From contig JAMPIT010000493.1 in assembly GCA_026261815.1 (NCBI GenBank), positions 6,713,501 through 6,777,500 on the forward strand: 64,000 bases of DNA, given 5' to 3'. Below, in pieces: positions 35,601-47,415 of this stretch. Source of the stretch: Monarcha castaneiventris obscurior (taxonomy: Eukaryota; Chordata; Aves; Passeriformes; Monarchidae). The notes below the pieces were generated by a model, which did no database searches, was not told the DNA's origin, and was given only the letters and a program-made list of their open reading frames with translations. Positions within the stretch are counted from its first letter, which is position 1. Every line of letters begins with the position of its first letter. Position numbers and translations under genes: made by a program.

Positions 35601-38600
35601 AAGACTTACGTATTTTTAAAAGTCTCTATCAACAAGGCACATTTACTATCCTTCCATTACTCTATGCAGTGTCCAACATCTGCAGTTGTGTGTTTTTCTC
35701 TTTCTTTCCTCTTTTTCTGTTTTTAAAATTTAATAATTTTTCTATTAGTATGGAAAGCACAGAAGAATTAAGAAGAAAAGCAATCAATCCAAAAGAAGTG
35801 TTTTTCAAAATTGCCATATTTGCTACAAATGCAAATTTTAGGATGCACAGAGTCAGGACAATGGGACTCCAACTGGCTGCTCACAAGAGGAAGGATTAGG
35901 TCCTGTGTCATGTTAATAGTGACATCAACAACCTGAATAAAAGCCAAAAATTCAAGTTGATTTTGCAGTTAAGACCATTGTTCTCCCACATGATTTAGCC
36001 TGTAAGATTTAGCCTACACATAGATTTCTGCCAGAATCTGTATTTTTCACATCATACAGTGCCATTCTTGATATGTAATGTACTTCAATATATAAAAGCC
36101 CTTCGTGACTGGCAAATATTTATATTGATATAGCTAAAATGTCATACAACCTACAGGCATCAAAGGTATTGTAAATATAAAAGCAAAATTATGTCTGTCA
36201 GTGCTCAGAGATACTGGTAATATGTATGCAAAATGATGGCTGCCAATATTATTCTGCTCTTATTATTTGTTGTTATAAAAACAAATTAGGTGAAACCTGC
36301 TAATGAAATGCAACAACTTCCATCTCAGCTATCAAAGGAGCAGTAACCCTGGATTTGATTCTGGATAAGCAAAGCTGAGGCAGGAATACGGGATACTCCA
36401 GAGGGCTTGTTCCAGGCCTGACTCTTCCGGATGCTGATGAGACTCTCAGGCCTCTCTTCATTCCACACTCCGAGCTGGTTCCTGTTCTGTGGAGCTGCAG
36501 TAATACTGTGCATTCAGTGTTTGGTAACAGGAGCTCTCCCAAGTGTCCATGGCAGAGAAACTTAATTCTTGACACAAGTCCATGAAACTAACCTTTCTCT
36601 CTTTCTTTTTTTTTTTTTTTTTTTTTTTTAAACCTGGAAAATGATGGTATTAAAGCCAGAGTCACGTACAAAACACAACACGTGAAATGACTGGGGAATT
36701 GTAAATTGGGTGTTTTGGCTTGAACAAAATCTAGGCATTGTCATACCAAACTGAGTATTATTTTAAAATACTGTCCCAGGCTATAACTGTCTTTCTGTAC
36801 AATAGCAATACAGGGTGTAGTTACAGACACAATTTCCTGTGCTTAGGTTTTGAAATTATTATTTAAGATCGTTGTAACATTTGCCCGGAGCACCAGCGCA
36901 ATTCCTCTATTAGATAATTTTCTATCCTTGTGAGGGCAGTTATGCTTGTGCAGTGCTGCCAGGGCTTTCAGGAAGGGAGAGACAAGCAATTGTGAGAATA
37001 AAATTTGCATCAGCTCCCACCCAGCCTCTCCCAGAACTGAAACACCATTTGTGATATTCAAAGCCTTTTCACACCAGAAGGGAAGGTGTTTCTGAACTGG
37101 AAAGTCACTTTGATCTCCGCAGGGTTGCATCCTTCTGCTTCTCTGATTCCCATGAGAAAAATCAACAGCAATCGTGGAGTTCCAGATGGCTTTGTATGAA
37201 AGACTTGGTGCACTGCAGCACCCAGCATCCAGGCATGGAACCCCAAATCAATCCAGATTAGGTCATGGGGTTCAAAATTTGAAGCAGAAATGTTGGTTGG
37301 GCTTTAAGGGCTGAAAAGGATATGTTGTTCCTGGGTGTGCAGAGAGAGAGGATAATAATGAAAAAATCTGAAATATATAGATTTGCAAGAAGAAAAAAAG
37401 TATAGACTGTGAGACATGGATCAGATGTCATCGCTGGTCAGTCAGAAAAGATGCTGCTACTGCTTCAGACTGGCCCAAAATCAATGCAAACAAATCATGG
37501 GGGAGAAATCAGTTTCTACGGCCATGTGAACACTTAGTGATGAAACCTTTGAAAACATCTTCAACAGCATAAAAATCTCTGCCTGAACTGCTCACAACCT
37601 CTGCTTTGCTCCTGCCGGATACCAGGATCAGGTGCTGGGATTCTTCCCCATAAAGTTACTGTTTTGCTCGTCTGAATAAAGGCCAAGTAAGCCTGAATTC
37701 CTGCACAGCCTTTAATTTGCTTCTTGGTATGAAAATGCTTGTGCATGTACCTCATCTCTAAAGGATACAGAGGATGCTGCTGTGCTCAGCAGCCTGCTGT
37801 CCCCCAGAGGCCTCCCAGCTGGTCAGTTAGGTGGTACTGCAGGAGCCCATGGTGTGCCTGAAGCTTTGCTGTGCCAGGGGTCACTGCAATGTGTCTGTCA
37901 CTGCTCACAGGCTGGGTAATGCCCAGGTGCCTCACAATTAGCAAGGCAGAGGGTGGTCCAGGAACTCTGCTGTGTCCTTTCCTATGCACTGCAGATGTCA
38001 AAGAGAGCAGAGCTAAGGAAAGGGAAATATCTCCAGTAGTAGCAGAGCAACTCTTACTCGCTCTTACTTACCCTTCCTGAAAAAAGACTGCTCCAAAACC
38101 CCCATTGTCTCCATTCCACTGAGTTTGGCTTTTCTTTTTTGACTTGGAGCTCAGCCTCACCTTGTACCTCTACCTTCCTTCCACAGCAAGCTCAGCTGTA
38201 TCACAGTGATGGCCAAAGGATGACCCATGTGTGGGAAAGACTTCTGGAGAGGGCAATGGGCTGCTCCTGCTCTGGGCTTAGCCAAGGAATCATGGAGCCA
38301 AACTGCTACACACGTAGTGGAAATACAGCCCTGCAGTTCTTTCCTCAGCAGCACACAAAATTCCACTGAGGAAAAAAGAAATGGGGAGGGGGAAGAAGGA
38401 GTCAGAAAAACTATTGTGTTCCCAAGGAGGGAAAAAGATGAACAGCTCTATTCAGCTTATCTAGCTTTGCGGATGTCAATCACTTTTCTCATTTTAAACA
38501 GGAAAGACACCACTTTAGTCCACCTGTTCCATTATTTATCATGCTATGCATTTCCCATGAATTGTCACTCATGCAAAACCTGTACATCGTAAGGGGACAC

Positions 38601-39782
38601 CCTAGTATTTTTAATGACCTTAAGCAAAGTGATTGACACTAGACACCAGTGTCAGATGTTCTAGTGACGCAACATGTTCTCCTAGCAGCAGGAAAGCTTC
38701 CTGCCGTGATTAAGTGAGGGCTATGGAAGTGCTAAAATGTGTTGTCAGCTTTCCTCTGATGCAAGTGATTTTATTATAGCGTCTGGTAACCACGGAGTGT
38801 GGCAACGCAAATACTGACCCCAAACATCCCCTCCTGCACATATAGCTCGCTCTATTTAAAACACGAGGTGCACTTTGCAAATCCAGGGATAAGTTATGGA
38901 TGTAACAAGCTTAAACCACAGAGGGCAGAGGAAATGGCAGCATCTAAGCACAAATTCAGGGGTGGTTTCAGCAGGAGAAGTGTAGGGATCCAGGATGAGC
39001 TGCGGAAGGAACCCCCTGCAGCACCTCTTTGGCAGGAGGGCTCCGTAGCAGCATCACCAAAGCTGTCCTGGCTGCCAGAGGCTCTGAGGGCGAAGACAAA
39101 GCACAGGCCTGTCTCACCTTGGTAGTGGAAAGCAAAAATCACACCCAGCTCTATTGAGTCTGCAGAAAGTAAGGGGAAAAATAAAAGAGAGAAAAAATAG
39201 AAAAAGGCTCCATGCAGCCCCTCTGCCTTCTCATACATACTGGGGTGGAAATCTGTGACTCAGCTCAGCACCACTTGTACTTCAAGGAGAAATCATGTTC
39301 TGGCTTGCTTCAATTTGGGACAAGCCCCTCAATAATCCATTAACTGAGAAAAGCTGGAAGACGTCTGGAACACAAGAGTTACAGAATCAACACCTCAGCC
39401 ACATGTGGGGGACACCTGGCACCTGCTTTTCATGAAGATTTGCAATCCCAAAGCTCAATCAGCAAATGCTACACATGGCTTTCCTTCCACAAGTTATTAT
39501 TAATAGTTGTGTCTCAAAACTGACTATGACAGTGAGTGTCTGCAGAACTGTCTGCTGTGATTTTTCAATAACAGAGCTGTTAATCAAGCTGCAGAGGGTT
39601 GGACTATCAAACCAAAGTCCATAGGCTGCAGAGGTTTTTGTAAGAGATCAGCAGTACATGTGTTCACAGTTATTGTCACAGGGGTTGTTCTACAAAAATA
39701 GAGATATAAAGCAGTCAGAGTTGAAGATACAAGCTATCTTGATAGCAATAAAGAAATATTTTCTAAAGGTCTAGCAGCACTG
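29692..39782. other. Intergenic, no gene recognised
   Basis: This is largely AT-rich DNA with few repeats. It holds a 24-base T run at 36606-36629 and an isolated CpG-rich patch at about 34964-35016. An unassigned plus-strand frame of 112 codons lies at 31054-31392. It lies downstream of TMEM100 (on the low-coordinate side) and could hold regulatory elements, which single-sequence reading cannot show. Confidence 0.45.
36606..36629. repeat. Poly-T run of 24 bases
   Basis: An uninterrupted T24 tract after 'ctttc'. No retrocopy is recognised beside it. Confidence 0.9.
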
Positions 39783-39800
39783 GATATTATTTTAATGAAA

Positions 39801-39806
39801 TTTATT
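39801..39806 (-). terminator. TMEM100: Candidate TMEM100 polyadenylation signal
   Basis: The complement reads AATAAA, about 730 bases after the TMEM100 stop codon. That is close to the 3' UTR length I recall for mammalian TMEM100 mRNAs. Cleavage would fall near 39783. Other A/T-rich signals exist nearby, so this is the most plausible site, not a proven one. Confidence 0.5.
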
Positions 39807-40534
39807 TTTTAGTTTTATAGCAAAATAACCAAAAGTGCTAAACCTGACCACTTTAATTTGCAAAAAAAGTCTCATGTTTTAAGCTATGATCATACCTCGT
39901 TATTTAGGTTAGACAATACAATTACACATTTCTACTGATTTCTATTCATTAATAAAACAAAATCAATATTAGTTGGTTTAAAAAAGGCGGAAAGTACCAC
40001 AGGTATTGGGAGGGGGAAGTTACATAAAATATTAGAATCAGCTTATTGAGCAATATGCAGTGCGTTCTTATTGCCTTTTTTTTTTTTGAGCTACAGTTTA
40101 AGTCCCAGATACTCTGACCATAAGCTTGTAGTCACTTCAAATGCTATGACTTCTCCCTTGGTCAAATGTCAGTATTTTAAGGAGATCTCTGGCATTTCAA
40201 GTCAGTTCAAATTATTTTCTCAGTTCCCACAAGTTCCCTTTCCAACATGATCAGCATGTAGGAGAATGTGGTCAGGATGGTTGCAGTTATGATGACAGTT
40301 TTCTGTGAAGGAAAAATGGGTTTTCCTCTGTCTTGGAAAGAATCACTACCAAGTATGCAGTAAGAAAAATATTAAGAGCACTTCTAGAGTTGTTATGAAT
40401 ATTTCTTAACCCACTCCATTTTCATTTCAGTTCGTTTCCACAGTTAAATTAGAACCTGCAATCTCTCCTACTGATAAATAGCCAAGTTGCCTTACAAAGG
40501 TTCTGCCTTCTGTCCAGCCTTCTCTTGGTTGTCT

Positions 40535-40939
40535 TTAACCAAACAAGGTTCGCTGGTTTGCCACGAGCACTGTCTGGCTCTCCCGCCTCTTTGCTTTCTT
40601 GTTCTGCTGCCTGATCTTCCAGCACACGGCGCTGGAAGCCAGCAAAACGAGTCCTGAGGACAAGAGGACCAGCCCAAACACGGAGATGATGGATCCATGG
40701 GAGTTGAAGCTGTATGCCACGGCAGTCACCACAATGCCAGCTATCAGGATGACCACGCCGAAGGGAATGGTGCAGCGGTAGCACGAGAGCTCTGCTCCCC
40801 CCGTGGCTGCTGTCAGCTGGCACTCGCTGACCAGGGGGATGGTGGTAATCACACAGTCATTGTTGTTACTCTTCTCCGTGGGTACAGAATCAGGATGCTT
40901 TGGGGTGCCCAGGATCTCTTTGATAGGTTCGTTTGTCAT
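40535..40939 (-). CDS. TMEM100: TMEM100, transmembrane protein 100 (complete CDS)
   Basis: This is a small two-pass membrane protein. In mammals it is induced by BMP9/BMP10-ALK1 signalling in endothelium, is needed for vascular development, and in sensory neurons modulates the TRPA1-TRPV1 channel pair. The frame gives 134 residues, the same length as the human protein as I remember it, and starts MTNEPIKEIL. A short hydrophilic N-terminus leads to GGAELSCYRC, then membrane segments at about residues 57-78 and 84-106 joined by NSHGS, then a basic tail (KKAKRRESQT) ending in LVANQRTLFG. The ATG has A at -3. The frame stays open 5' of it, but the upstream codons include no ATG and end at a splice acceptor, so they are 5' UTR. 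The whole CDS lies in one exon, as in mammals. Confidence 0.97.
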   Translation of the reverse strand: MTNEPIKEILGTPKHPDSVPTEKSNNNDCVITTIPLVSECQLTAATGGAELSCYRCTIPFGVVILIAGIVVTAVAYSFNSHGSIISVFGLVLLSSGLVLLASSAVCWKIRQQNKKAKRRESQTVLVANQRTLFG

Positions 40940-42428
40940 CTTGATTGTCTTGACTTGGTCCGTTCTTAGGCTAGAGCAGGCTCTGCTGAGCACGTGCTGC
41001 ACTGTGGAGAAAAGAGCATGAGTTCAACCAGTAATTACCAATTATTTATAAGACAAATGGGGACACACAAGTATCCCTTTGGGATCACAACCAACCAGAC
41101 CCCACAGGGATTTATGCACAAGATCAACAGTGACACGACTGATTGTGAAGGATCTGAATCAATTCTTACAGTAGTAAGTGCTAGAAAGAACAGAGTCACA
41201 GACCAAGACAAACACCAACATTAAAGTTTTGTGGGTCAAATCCTACATGAAGTTACATCCAGAAGTCAGTGTTTCTGGATGTAATTTAGACTTCAATGGC
41301 ATTACATTTTCTCACAAAAAGGTAAAGTTCAAACACTGCTTTGATTTTTGCTCACACACTTTTTCCAAACTCTTTCTTTATATACCTACACACAATACAT
41401 TACACAGATTTGCTCCACTGCACATCACAATAACATGGTCAAGTACTAGCCAGCAAAAACTAGGATGAACAGTGAGCCCTTTCCCAGTGCAAGTGCTACT
41501 TAGGGAAAAAATTCAAATGGTCATGACAAGGTGTAGATATGGGGGGAGTGGGGATGCAAACAGTTTTCCTGCACTCAGCTCAGCTCAAGGTTGGTGAACC
41601 TCCAGTGGCTGGCACCTCCAGCAGTGCCAGACTGACAGCTTGCCATTTACACTGGCTTCATGCAAAAGCAATGGGTCTCTTGTAAATCCATGAAATTACA
41701 TCCCTGTTACTGTATGGGAGGGAGATTTACCATGATATTTACTCATCTCAGATATAGCAGGTTGTTTTCCTCCTGTCTTCATACTGTTAACACACTCTCA
41801 GTCCTGACAGCATGCACAGTTTGACTGCATCTGCACAGGACACAAATACCTTTTGGCTCTGGGGAGGCCAGGGAATGATCAGAGTCCACCTGATCAGAGC
41901 AAGAGGAGCCCACAGCTGTCCACCATTCCAGGCTGCCATGACAGACCTCAGCCTTATCTCTGGGGCTGATGTGGGGTCACTCTGGGGCCTGTAGTGAGCT
42001 CTGCCAACACTGAGGCTGCCTGGATCCAGCTCAGTGCACCCCAGCACACGCTCCAGGGACAGGGACACTGGGGAACCACTGGTTTTCCTGCTCTGAGTAG
42101 CTCCCAGGGCTCCTCCACCACTCTCTGGTGTGGGCTGTGCTGCTTTTGCTTTCATGAGCAGCATGATATGCAAGCTCAGAGAACAAGGAAGAGTGTTGGC
42201 AATGCAGTAATGCTTTTATCACTTTTATCACCTTCACATCTGTGACTAGGAAGTTAATTGCCAGATACTTGTATTCTCCTTTTCCTTTCCCACCACTCCA
42301 CCCTTGTTGCTAAGATATATTAGTTCACTGTGGAGAGCCCTTGGTTTTATACCTCAGTACCTCCTATAAACTGACCCTGGGTTGCAAGAAAGAGGGTTTC
42401 ACTCTTAAAAAAAAAAAAACCACAGGTG

Positions 42429-42514
42429 CAAACAGGCTAAATGCTGCATGTATTAAGAGAGTTTGTATACAAACAGGCTAAATGCTGCATGTATTAAGAG
42501 AGTTTGTATACAAA
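42429..42514. repeat. 41-bp exact tandem duplication
   Basis: The unit starting caaacaggctaaatgctgc occurs at 42429 and again at 42470, followed by a 4-base start of a third copy. The two copies show no differences, so the duplication is recent or is an assembly artefact. Confidence 0.92.
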
Positions 42515-42746
42515 GTCTCCTTGAATCCTCAGGAGAGGAGGAAAGCTCAGATCTGGTTTTCCAAAGCTTTTGTTCCACTGCTCTAGGGAAAAGTGCTCAG
42601 CTCCCTGTTTTATCTGCTGTGCAGAGCTGCCTCTGGGCTCAGCCCTGCCAGAGGAGCCTGTCCCTGCTGAGCACACACAACACTCCCAAACACAAGCAGT
42701 AACAGCACAAGAGGCAGCAGGCACACATTGAAACACACTGATCATC

Positions 42747-42935
42747 AGGAAAAACTTTTGTACTGTGAGGGTAACTGAGCACTGGAACCTAGTGAGGTTT
42801 TGGAGTCTCTACCCTTGGAGATATTCAAAAGCCATCTGCACAGTCCTGGGCAGCATTGTCTAGGTGACCCTGCTGAGCAATAGGGGCGAAATGACCTCCA
42901 GAGGTTCCTTCCAACCATAACCATTCAATGATTCT
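42747..42935 (+). mobile_element. CR1 LINE 3' fragment (plus orientation)
   Basis: The order 'aaaacttttgtactgtgagggt', 'gagcactggaac', 'ggagatattcaaaa', 'ctaggtgaccctgct' and 'ccttccaacc', closing with attcaatgattctg, is the conserved CR1 3' end. CR1 copies are usually 5'-truncated like this one. It is moderately diverged and lies in the probable TMEM100 intron. Confidence 0.88.
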
Positions 42936-45900
42936 GCCTGTTTCTGTGAGAGTACTCGTTATCTCCAAGGGCAGGAAAGGGATTTCATCAATGCTTCTCA
43001 GACAAAGTAAAAATATCTTTGCTGACACCTTAGATATCCTGAATTCTCCTAGGTTCAGTAGCTTTGTTCTTTGAATCATAATGTCTTTTAAATCAGAAAG
43101 AGCGAGCCCAGGAAGGCCATGGGTTTGCTCTTGAGTGCCACTGATCTGTTCCTACGTGGTGGATTTGAGCCCGAGTTCTGCATTTTCAATAATGACTGAC
43201 ATAGCAGTGAGGCTTAAACTGGTGCCATTATGTTGCTGCATTACTTATCCATAAAACATTACAGAAGTTCAGCACAACATAAGAATGTGGTCCCCAAATG
43301 TCACCTTTTTTCAATCTTACCATTAGCCATATTCAATTACTGTAACATTTTATTATATTTGAAGGAGAAAAAAATTAACTATTTTGCATATAAAAGGTGT
43401 ATTGGCTCAAATACACTGTAATAACTATTCAAAAATCCAAGTACTCTTACAGTCACTGAAATAGGGAAACTTCCCAATAACTTGAAAAAGCCCATAATAA
43501 GCATTTTTATTCTGAAAAATTTTAACCTTCAATCAAAATGTATTTACTCCTGTCACTAAAGTCCTTGTCCCTCTGCTTCAGATACATCTTCAGTGAGCAG
43601 TAAAATCTCCTAGACCTCTTGTACAGAGATCTATGAAGAAAGAAGATATAGTTATACAGTCAAATCTAACAGGAATAAAAAAAAATATTCTAATCTCTAA
43701 TAATTAAGTCAGTGGCAAAATACCTGTTGATTTCTGAGGAGCACAGTTTTTGTCTGGAATAGGATGCAAGAAGGCAGGCATTCGCATGAAACAAATAAAC
43801 AACCCTCTATTGAAATACTATTAAATTAAATAAGCAACAGAACCTATTTGAAGTGTGAGCAAAGGTATTCAGCCCTAAAAAAAAGGGCACTGGATCCTCA
43901 TTGCCAGCAAAGTCACTTCTGACTTACGCCAACAGGTGATTTGGTTCAAGTTTCAGGGTAAGAAATTTAGGCAAAGATACCTAGCAACACCAGCATCCTC
44001 TCACTAATCATACCACAAGTATTATCTTAAGGAGCTACTTTGAGTTGGAGGAAGAATGTGCTTCTGTGGCAATCTGTGGCTAACCCTGGATAAAGGGGAG
44101 AGGAACTTTTTAGCCACTAGTAAGTGCAAGTTGAGATTTATCAAAAAGACATGAAATTCATCAACACGTGCACCTACCAGATCCGTGAGAAATCCATGGT
44201 AACAGATCCTTGGCTCAGAAGGCAGAGGAAGAGTGCTGAAGATGTCTTGTATGACAATTCAAGGCAGAAGGAGCTGCTCAAGGCTTTGAAGTGTCAGATG
44301 TTGCTGAATGATGAACTGGAGGTGACAGTATTCCAGCGTGGAAGTTTCCTACAAGGAAAGTTGTTGGATATTTACCAGCTTCTTTAGAATAAAGTCATGA
44401 GTGGAAAAGCTCGTGCTGTGTGCTGACTCCTGCTCCTAACCTAACCAAAGCAGAAGATGTTCTCCCTCTGGCTCTCCTAGTGGCTTCTTTTCTTGGAAGC
44501 AGCCACCCATTTCTGGCCCTGTGTAACATTTTCCTTTGATGATGTGATGTCCCAGTAGTGAGTATCATAACCCAGTAAAGTCCCCCAGAAAGAGCCAGGC
44601 AGGAAAAAGCAACACACAAGAATTTCTGTAGACAAAAGTCTCATTTAACCTAATTTCTATTGCTCACTTCACCTATGGGAATAATGACTAAGAATATATG
44701 GGGGTTTGTCTCTTCTGTGTGTCCAATTTCTTTGAGCAAATCACTCAACCTCCCTGTTCCTCAGATTTCCTAGCTGTGAACTGACTGTGACAACACACCA
44801 CTAAAAAAACCTTTTAAAACTATTCCACTATAAGAAAACCTAAGTAATATAATCTCCAAAACTCTTCTCAGAATAAAAAAAGCAGACTAACAGAGTCCAA
44901 GAACTCTCTGTAGTACATTTAAGTCCATTATATTTACTGTTGTTCATTTCTGTTACTGGATTTTTAAAAACAAGATTTGTAACTCTAAGAGGGACAAGAT
45001 GGACTCTGCAGCAGGGCAGTGACGACTCTGCAGAAAGCAGAGCGATGGAAATTGTTATCAACTGCAGAAACAGCTGTGAAATCACCAGGCAGCTGGGTAA
45101 AACTCATGAAGCAGCAGAGATTTATGTTGCTAATCTTACTTGACATTCCCTTTCTAGAAAAGCATGATCATGGGAGATCATTTCAACACAGAAGCAGGAG
45201 TCTGAAGAGGGGATGAGAGTAAATTCACGAGAGTAAGTTTATATAATGATAAACTTGGAGGGTTTTTCTGGTTTTAAGTTTTTAGACCTTACTAACATTT
45301 CACAAACACAAACATTTACAGGTACAAACTGCTGCTGTTCTCCAGAAGATCCCTGGAATAAGTCTGGGACATAGCCAAAGTATATTTAGCTGATTATTGA
45401 AGTTAGCTAATAATAAGGAAGTCTAGTTGTTTATCTCCTTGACTATATTCTTTTCCACATGACCTAGCAATTAGCTTAAGTTTTTGAAAAGTTTGGAGCG
45501 AAATGCAGGAAAAAATCCTCACTTCAGATAAATAATCTAGATTTCATTAAAACAAACGCTGACCTCTGAAATGTGCTTGCAGTCAACTTCCACTTGGATT
45601 ACAGCAAGGTTACATTTGTTTGAAAAGCTATTTCCCAGTGCAATTGTGTCCCCTAAGCCACTCTGCCAGCATCTTGCTTGGAAAAGATTAATTGCTCTGT
45701 CAGTTATTTATTTGTATTTATCCCCAACTACACTCAGTTTAGGTATTTCTTTTAAATGAATGTCTCTAACAAAAATCCTGACACAGCAACTTTTTAGAGA
45801 TGAAATTTCTTCCCATCTCCTTCCCCCCCTCACCACAAAACTGAGAAGCATAAACACATGAAATCTCTACATGAAGCTTCCAGTGTTTTAATTCGGAATC

Positions 45901-46308
45901 ATTTCAATGTGGTGCTCTCTCAGGAGGCTTCCCACAAACAGAGTATCTCTGTGCAAGGGCAAAGAGCCACTACAACCCTTTCCCCTTTTTCACGTTTTAC
46001 TCAGAACTGGTGGGAAACATTTGAGTTTTCTCACTTCAGGCTCTGGGCCAGATTATCTCTGTCTTGCACAATGCTTCAGACACCCTTTTTTGCTTATGTA
46101 AAATCCCAATAAATCAATAATGCTCACACTTCACACTATGGCTATGCATTGAAGTGACTATGGAAAATAGCCTAAGGAGTCCTTCTGTCCCGAGAGGGGA
46201 GCCTGAGCTCATTCAGAATTCAACAGGCTACAGTAATCCTCAACACAATCCCGCAGCTCTGCCCCAGGTGAACACTCTGGGAAATACACAGCCAGAATTT
46301 GTACTTAC

Positions 46309-46332
46309 AAGACTCCGGGACCATGCCCTGAG
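46309..46332 (-). other. TMEM100: Candidate 24-base TMEM100 5' UTR micro-exon
   Basis: On the minus strand a long pyrimidine acceptor (TTCTTCTCTCGCCTCTGTAG) is followed after 24 bases by the donor GTAAGTAC. The pairing lies between the CpG-island donor at 47057 and the coding exon. It may be a tiny non-coding exon, or the acceptor and donor may be unrelated chance sites. Confidence 0.25.
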
Positions 46333-46821
46333 CTACAGAGGCGAGAGAAGAACACATTACCTCCATACCAGCTGCCTCAGGATGCAGTAAGTTTCTCTCA
46401 CCAAGTTTTTTTATGTAAAATCACGAACAGATTTAAAGTCTCGCACCTTTTTAGTCTTCCCGACATAGCCGGGGGGTAGGATGGGAGCCAACCCAACCCC
46501 TCCACAAACCAACACTGTTATGTGCCAGCTGCAAAACTTTCAAACGCGCCTGCTACACGCCACACACACACACCTGGGCTAAAACCCACTGCGGCTCGCC
46601 TGTCCCCGAGCACCTCAGCGAGAGAGCAGAGAGGCGAGCACAGCCCGGTGCACGTACAGCCCTCCAGCCCCGGAGAGAGAGCGCTCCGCGGGACACCGCG
46701 ACCTGCACCGGGGAGCGGCTCCGCCTGCCGAGCCCCCGCGGCTGCTGTAACCGGGGACAGCGAGCCCTGTGCCGGAGCGGAGGGAGCAGCGGGTCCCTGG
46801 CGTGCCCGAGCAGTGCCGGCC

Positions 46822-46917
46822 GCCCCGGGGAGCCGGGCACCGGGAGCCGGGCACCGGGAGCCGGAGCCCCGCGGGCACCGGGAGCCGGGCACCGGGAGCC
46901 GGGCACCGGGAGCCGGC
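46822..46917. repeat. GC-rich short tandem repeat (GGGCACCGGGAGCC type)
   Basis: Units built on 'gccgggcaccggga' of about 14-15 bp repeat six times inside the CpG island, with minor interruptions (agccccgcg). Both strands are rich in GGG or CCC runs and could form G-quadruplexes. This explains the long alternative frames here. Confidence 0.85.
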
Positions 46918-47057
46918 GGGGGCGCGGCCGCGGGGCGTGCGGGTCCGGGGCTGCCAGCGAGCTGAGCCGTGCCAGTCCGTGCCATGGGCTGGGCTAGCGT
47001 GCCGTAGCACGGGCTAGCGTGCCATAGCGAGCCTAGCGAAGCCGAGCCGTGCCTTAC

Positions 47058-47139
47058 CTCCCGGCCGCCGGGCGGGACTGCGGCGGCCACCAGCCCGCAG
47101 CCAGCATAAGAGGGGATGCAGCTCGCCGCACAAGGGACT
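47058..47139 (-). other. TMEM100: Candidate TMEM100 non-coding first exon
   Basis: The 3' boundary is well supported: CGGGAG|GTAAGGC is a near-consensus minus-strand donor (GT at 47057-47056). The 5' end is unknown. TTTGTTTACAG just upstream could be read as an acceptor (exon beginning at 47139) or as a forkhead site in the promoter. Joined to 41001 it would make an intron of about 6.1 kb. Confidence 0.45.
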
Positions 47140-47415
47140 GTAAACAAAGTTCTCGGTGAGAGAGAAACAATTAAGGGACCGGAGCAAATTCAGCGGCGGG
47201 AGCAGCGGCGGGCGGGGCGGCAGCGGGGGGGCCGGGAAGGGTGTCCGGCAGCGCCGGGCTGGGCTGAGCACGGGGCCGGGCCTCCTCCCTCCGCCCCGCA
47301 CTGCTCACACCCCGGCACGGGGATGTGCACGGCGGGGACACGCACGAGGGGAGGCTCCGCATCGCGCCCTGACTGCAGCAGGTCACACACACTGGGCCGG
47401 GGCAGCGCCCTGCAT

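Larger units (their letters stand above)
39783..41001 (-). other. TMEM100: TMEM100 last exon (5' UTR part, CDS, 3' UTR)
   Basis: The exon opens at 41001, right after a minus-strand acceptor CTCTTTTCTCCACAG (AG at 41003-41002). It carries 62 bases of 5' UTR, the CDS and about 750 bases of AT-rich 3' UTR. The acceptor is strong and predicts at least one non-coding 5' exon further right. The 3' end is inferred from the AATAAA at 39801-39806. Confidence 0.75.
41004..46308 (-). other. TMEM100: Probable TMEM100 5' intron(s)
   Basis: This lies between the coding-exon acceptor and the candidate 5' exons. It holds one CR1 fragment, a 41-bp tandem duplication and otherwise unassigned sequence. A plus-strand frame of 87 codons at 44124-44387, opening with GTG, is followed by AATAAA but matches nothing I know. 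Confidence 0.5.
46550..47400 (-). promoter_or_regulatory. TMEM100: CpG island, probable TMEM100 promoter
   Basis: About 850 bp of very GC- and CpG-rich DNA lie upstream of TMEM100 in its transcription direction. On the minus strand it holds a strong splice donor and, just upstream, a forkhead-type motif (GTAAACAA on plus, 47140-47147) plus TTAATTG at 47171-47177. Forkhead sites would suit a lung and endothelial gene, but this is inference. A plus-strand transcript from the same island is possible. Confidence 0.6.

Noticed and set aside
1..39782. Looked for SMIM36 or MMD, which lie on this side of TMEM100 in human
   Set aside because: No frame shows their sequences or membrane-segment pattern. 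They probably lie to the left of the window.
40940..41002. N-terminal extension of TMEM100 (21 extra residues)
   Set aside because: The first codon would be GTG and it overlaps the splice acceptor. The internal ATG at 40939 gives exactly the 134-residue protein.
44124..44387. 87-codon plus-strand frame followed by AATAAA
   Set aside because: It opens with GTG, has stop codons just upstream and matches no protein I know. It lies in the probable TMEM100 intron on the opposite strand, so a chance frame is likelier.
46518..47147. 209-codon minus-strand frame in the CpG island
   Set aside because: GC-rich sequence with few stops. Overlapping frames of similar length exist on both strands, and it lies across the candidate TMEM100 donor.
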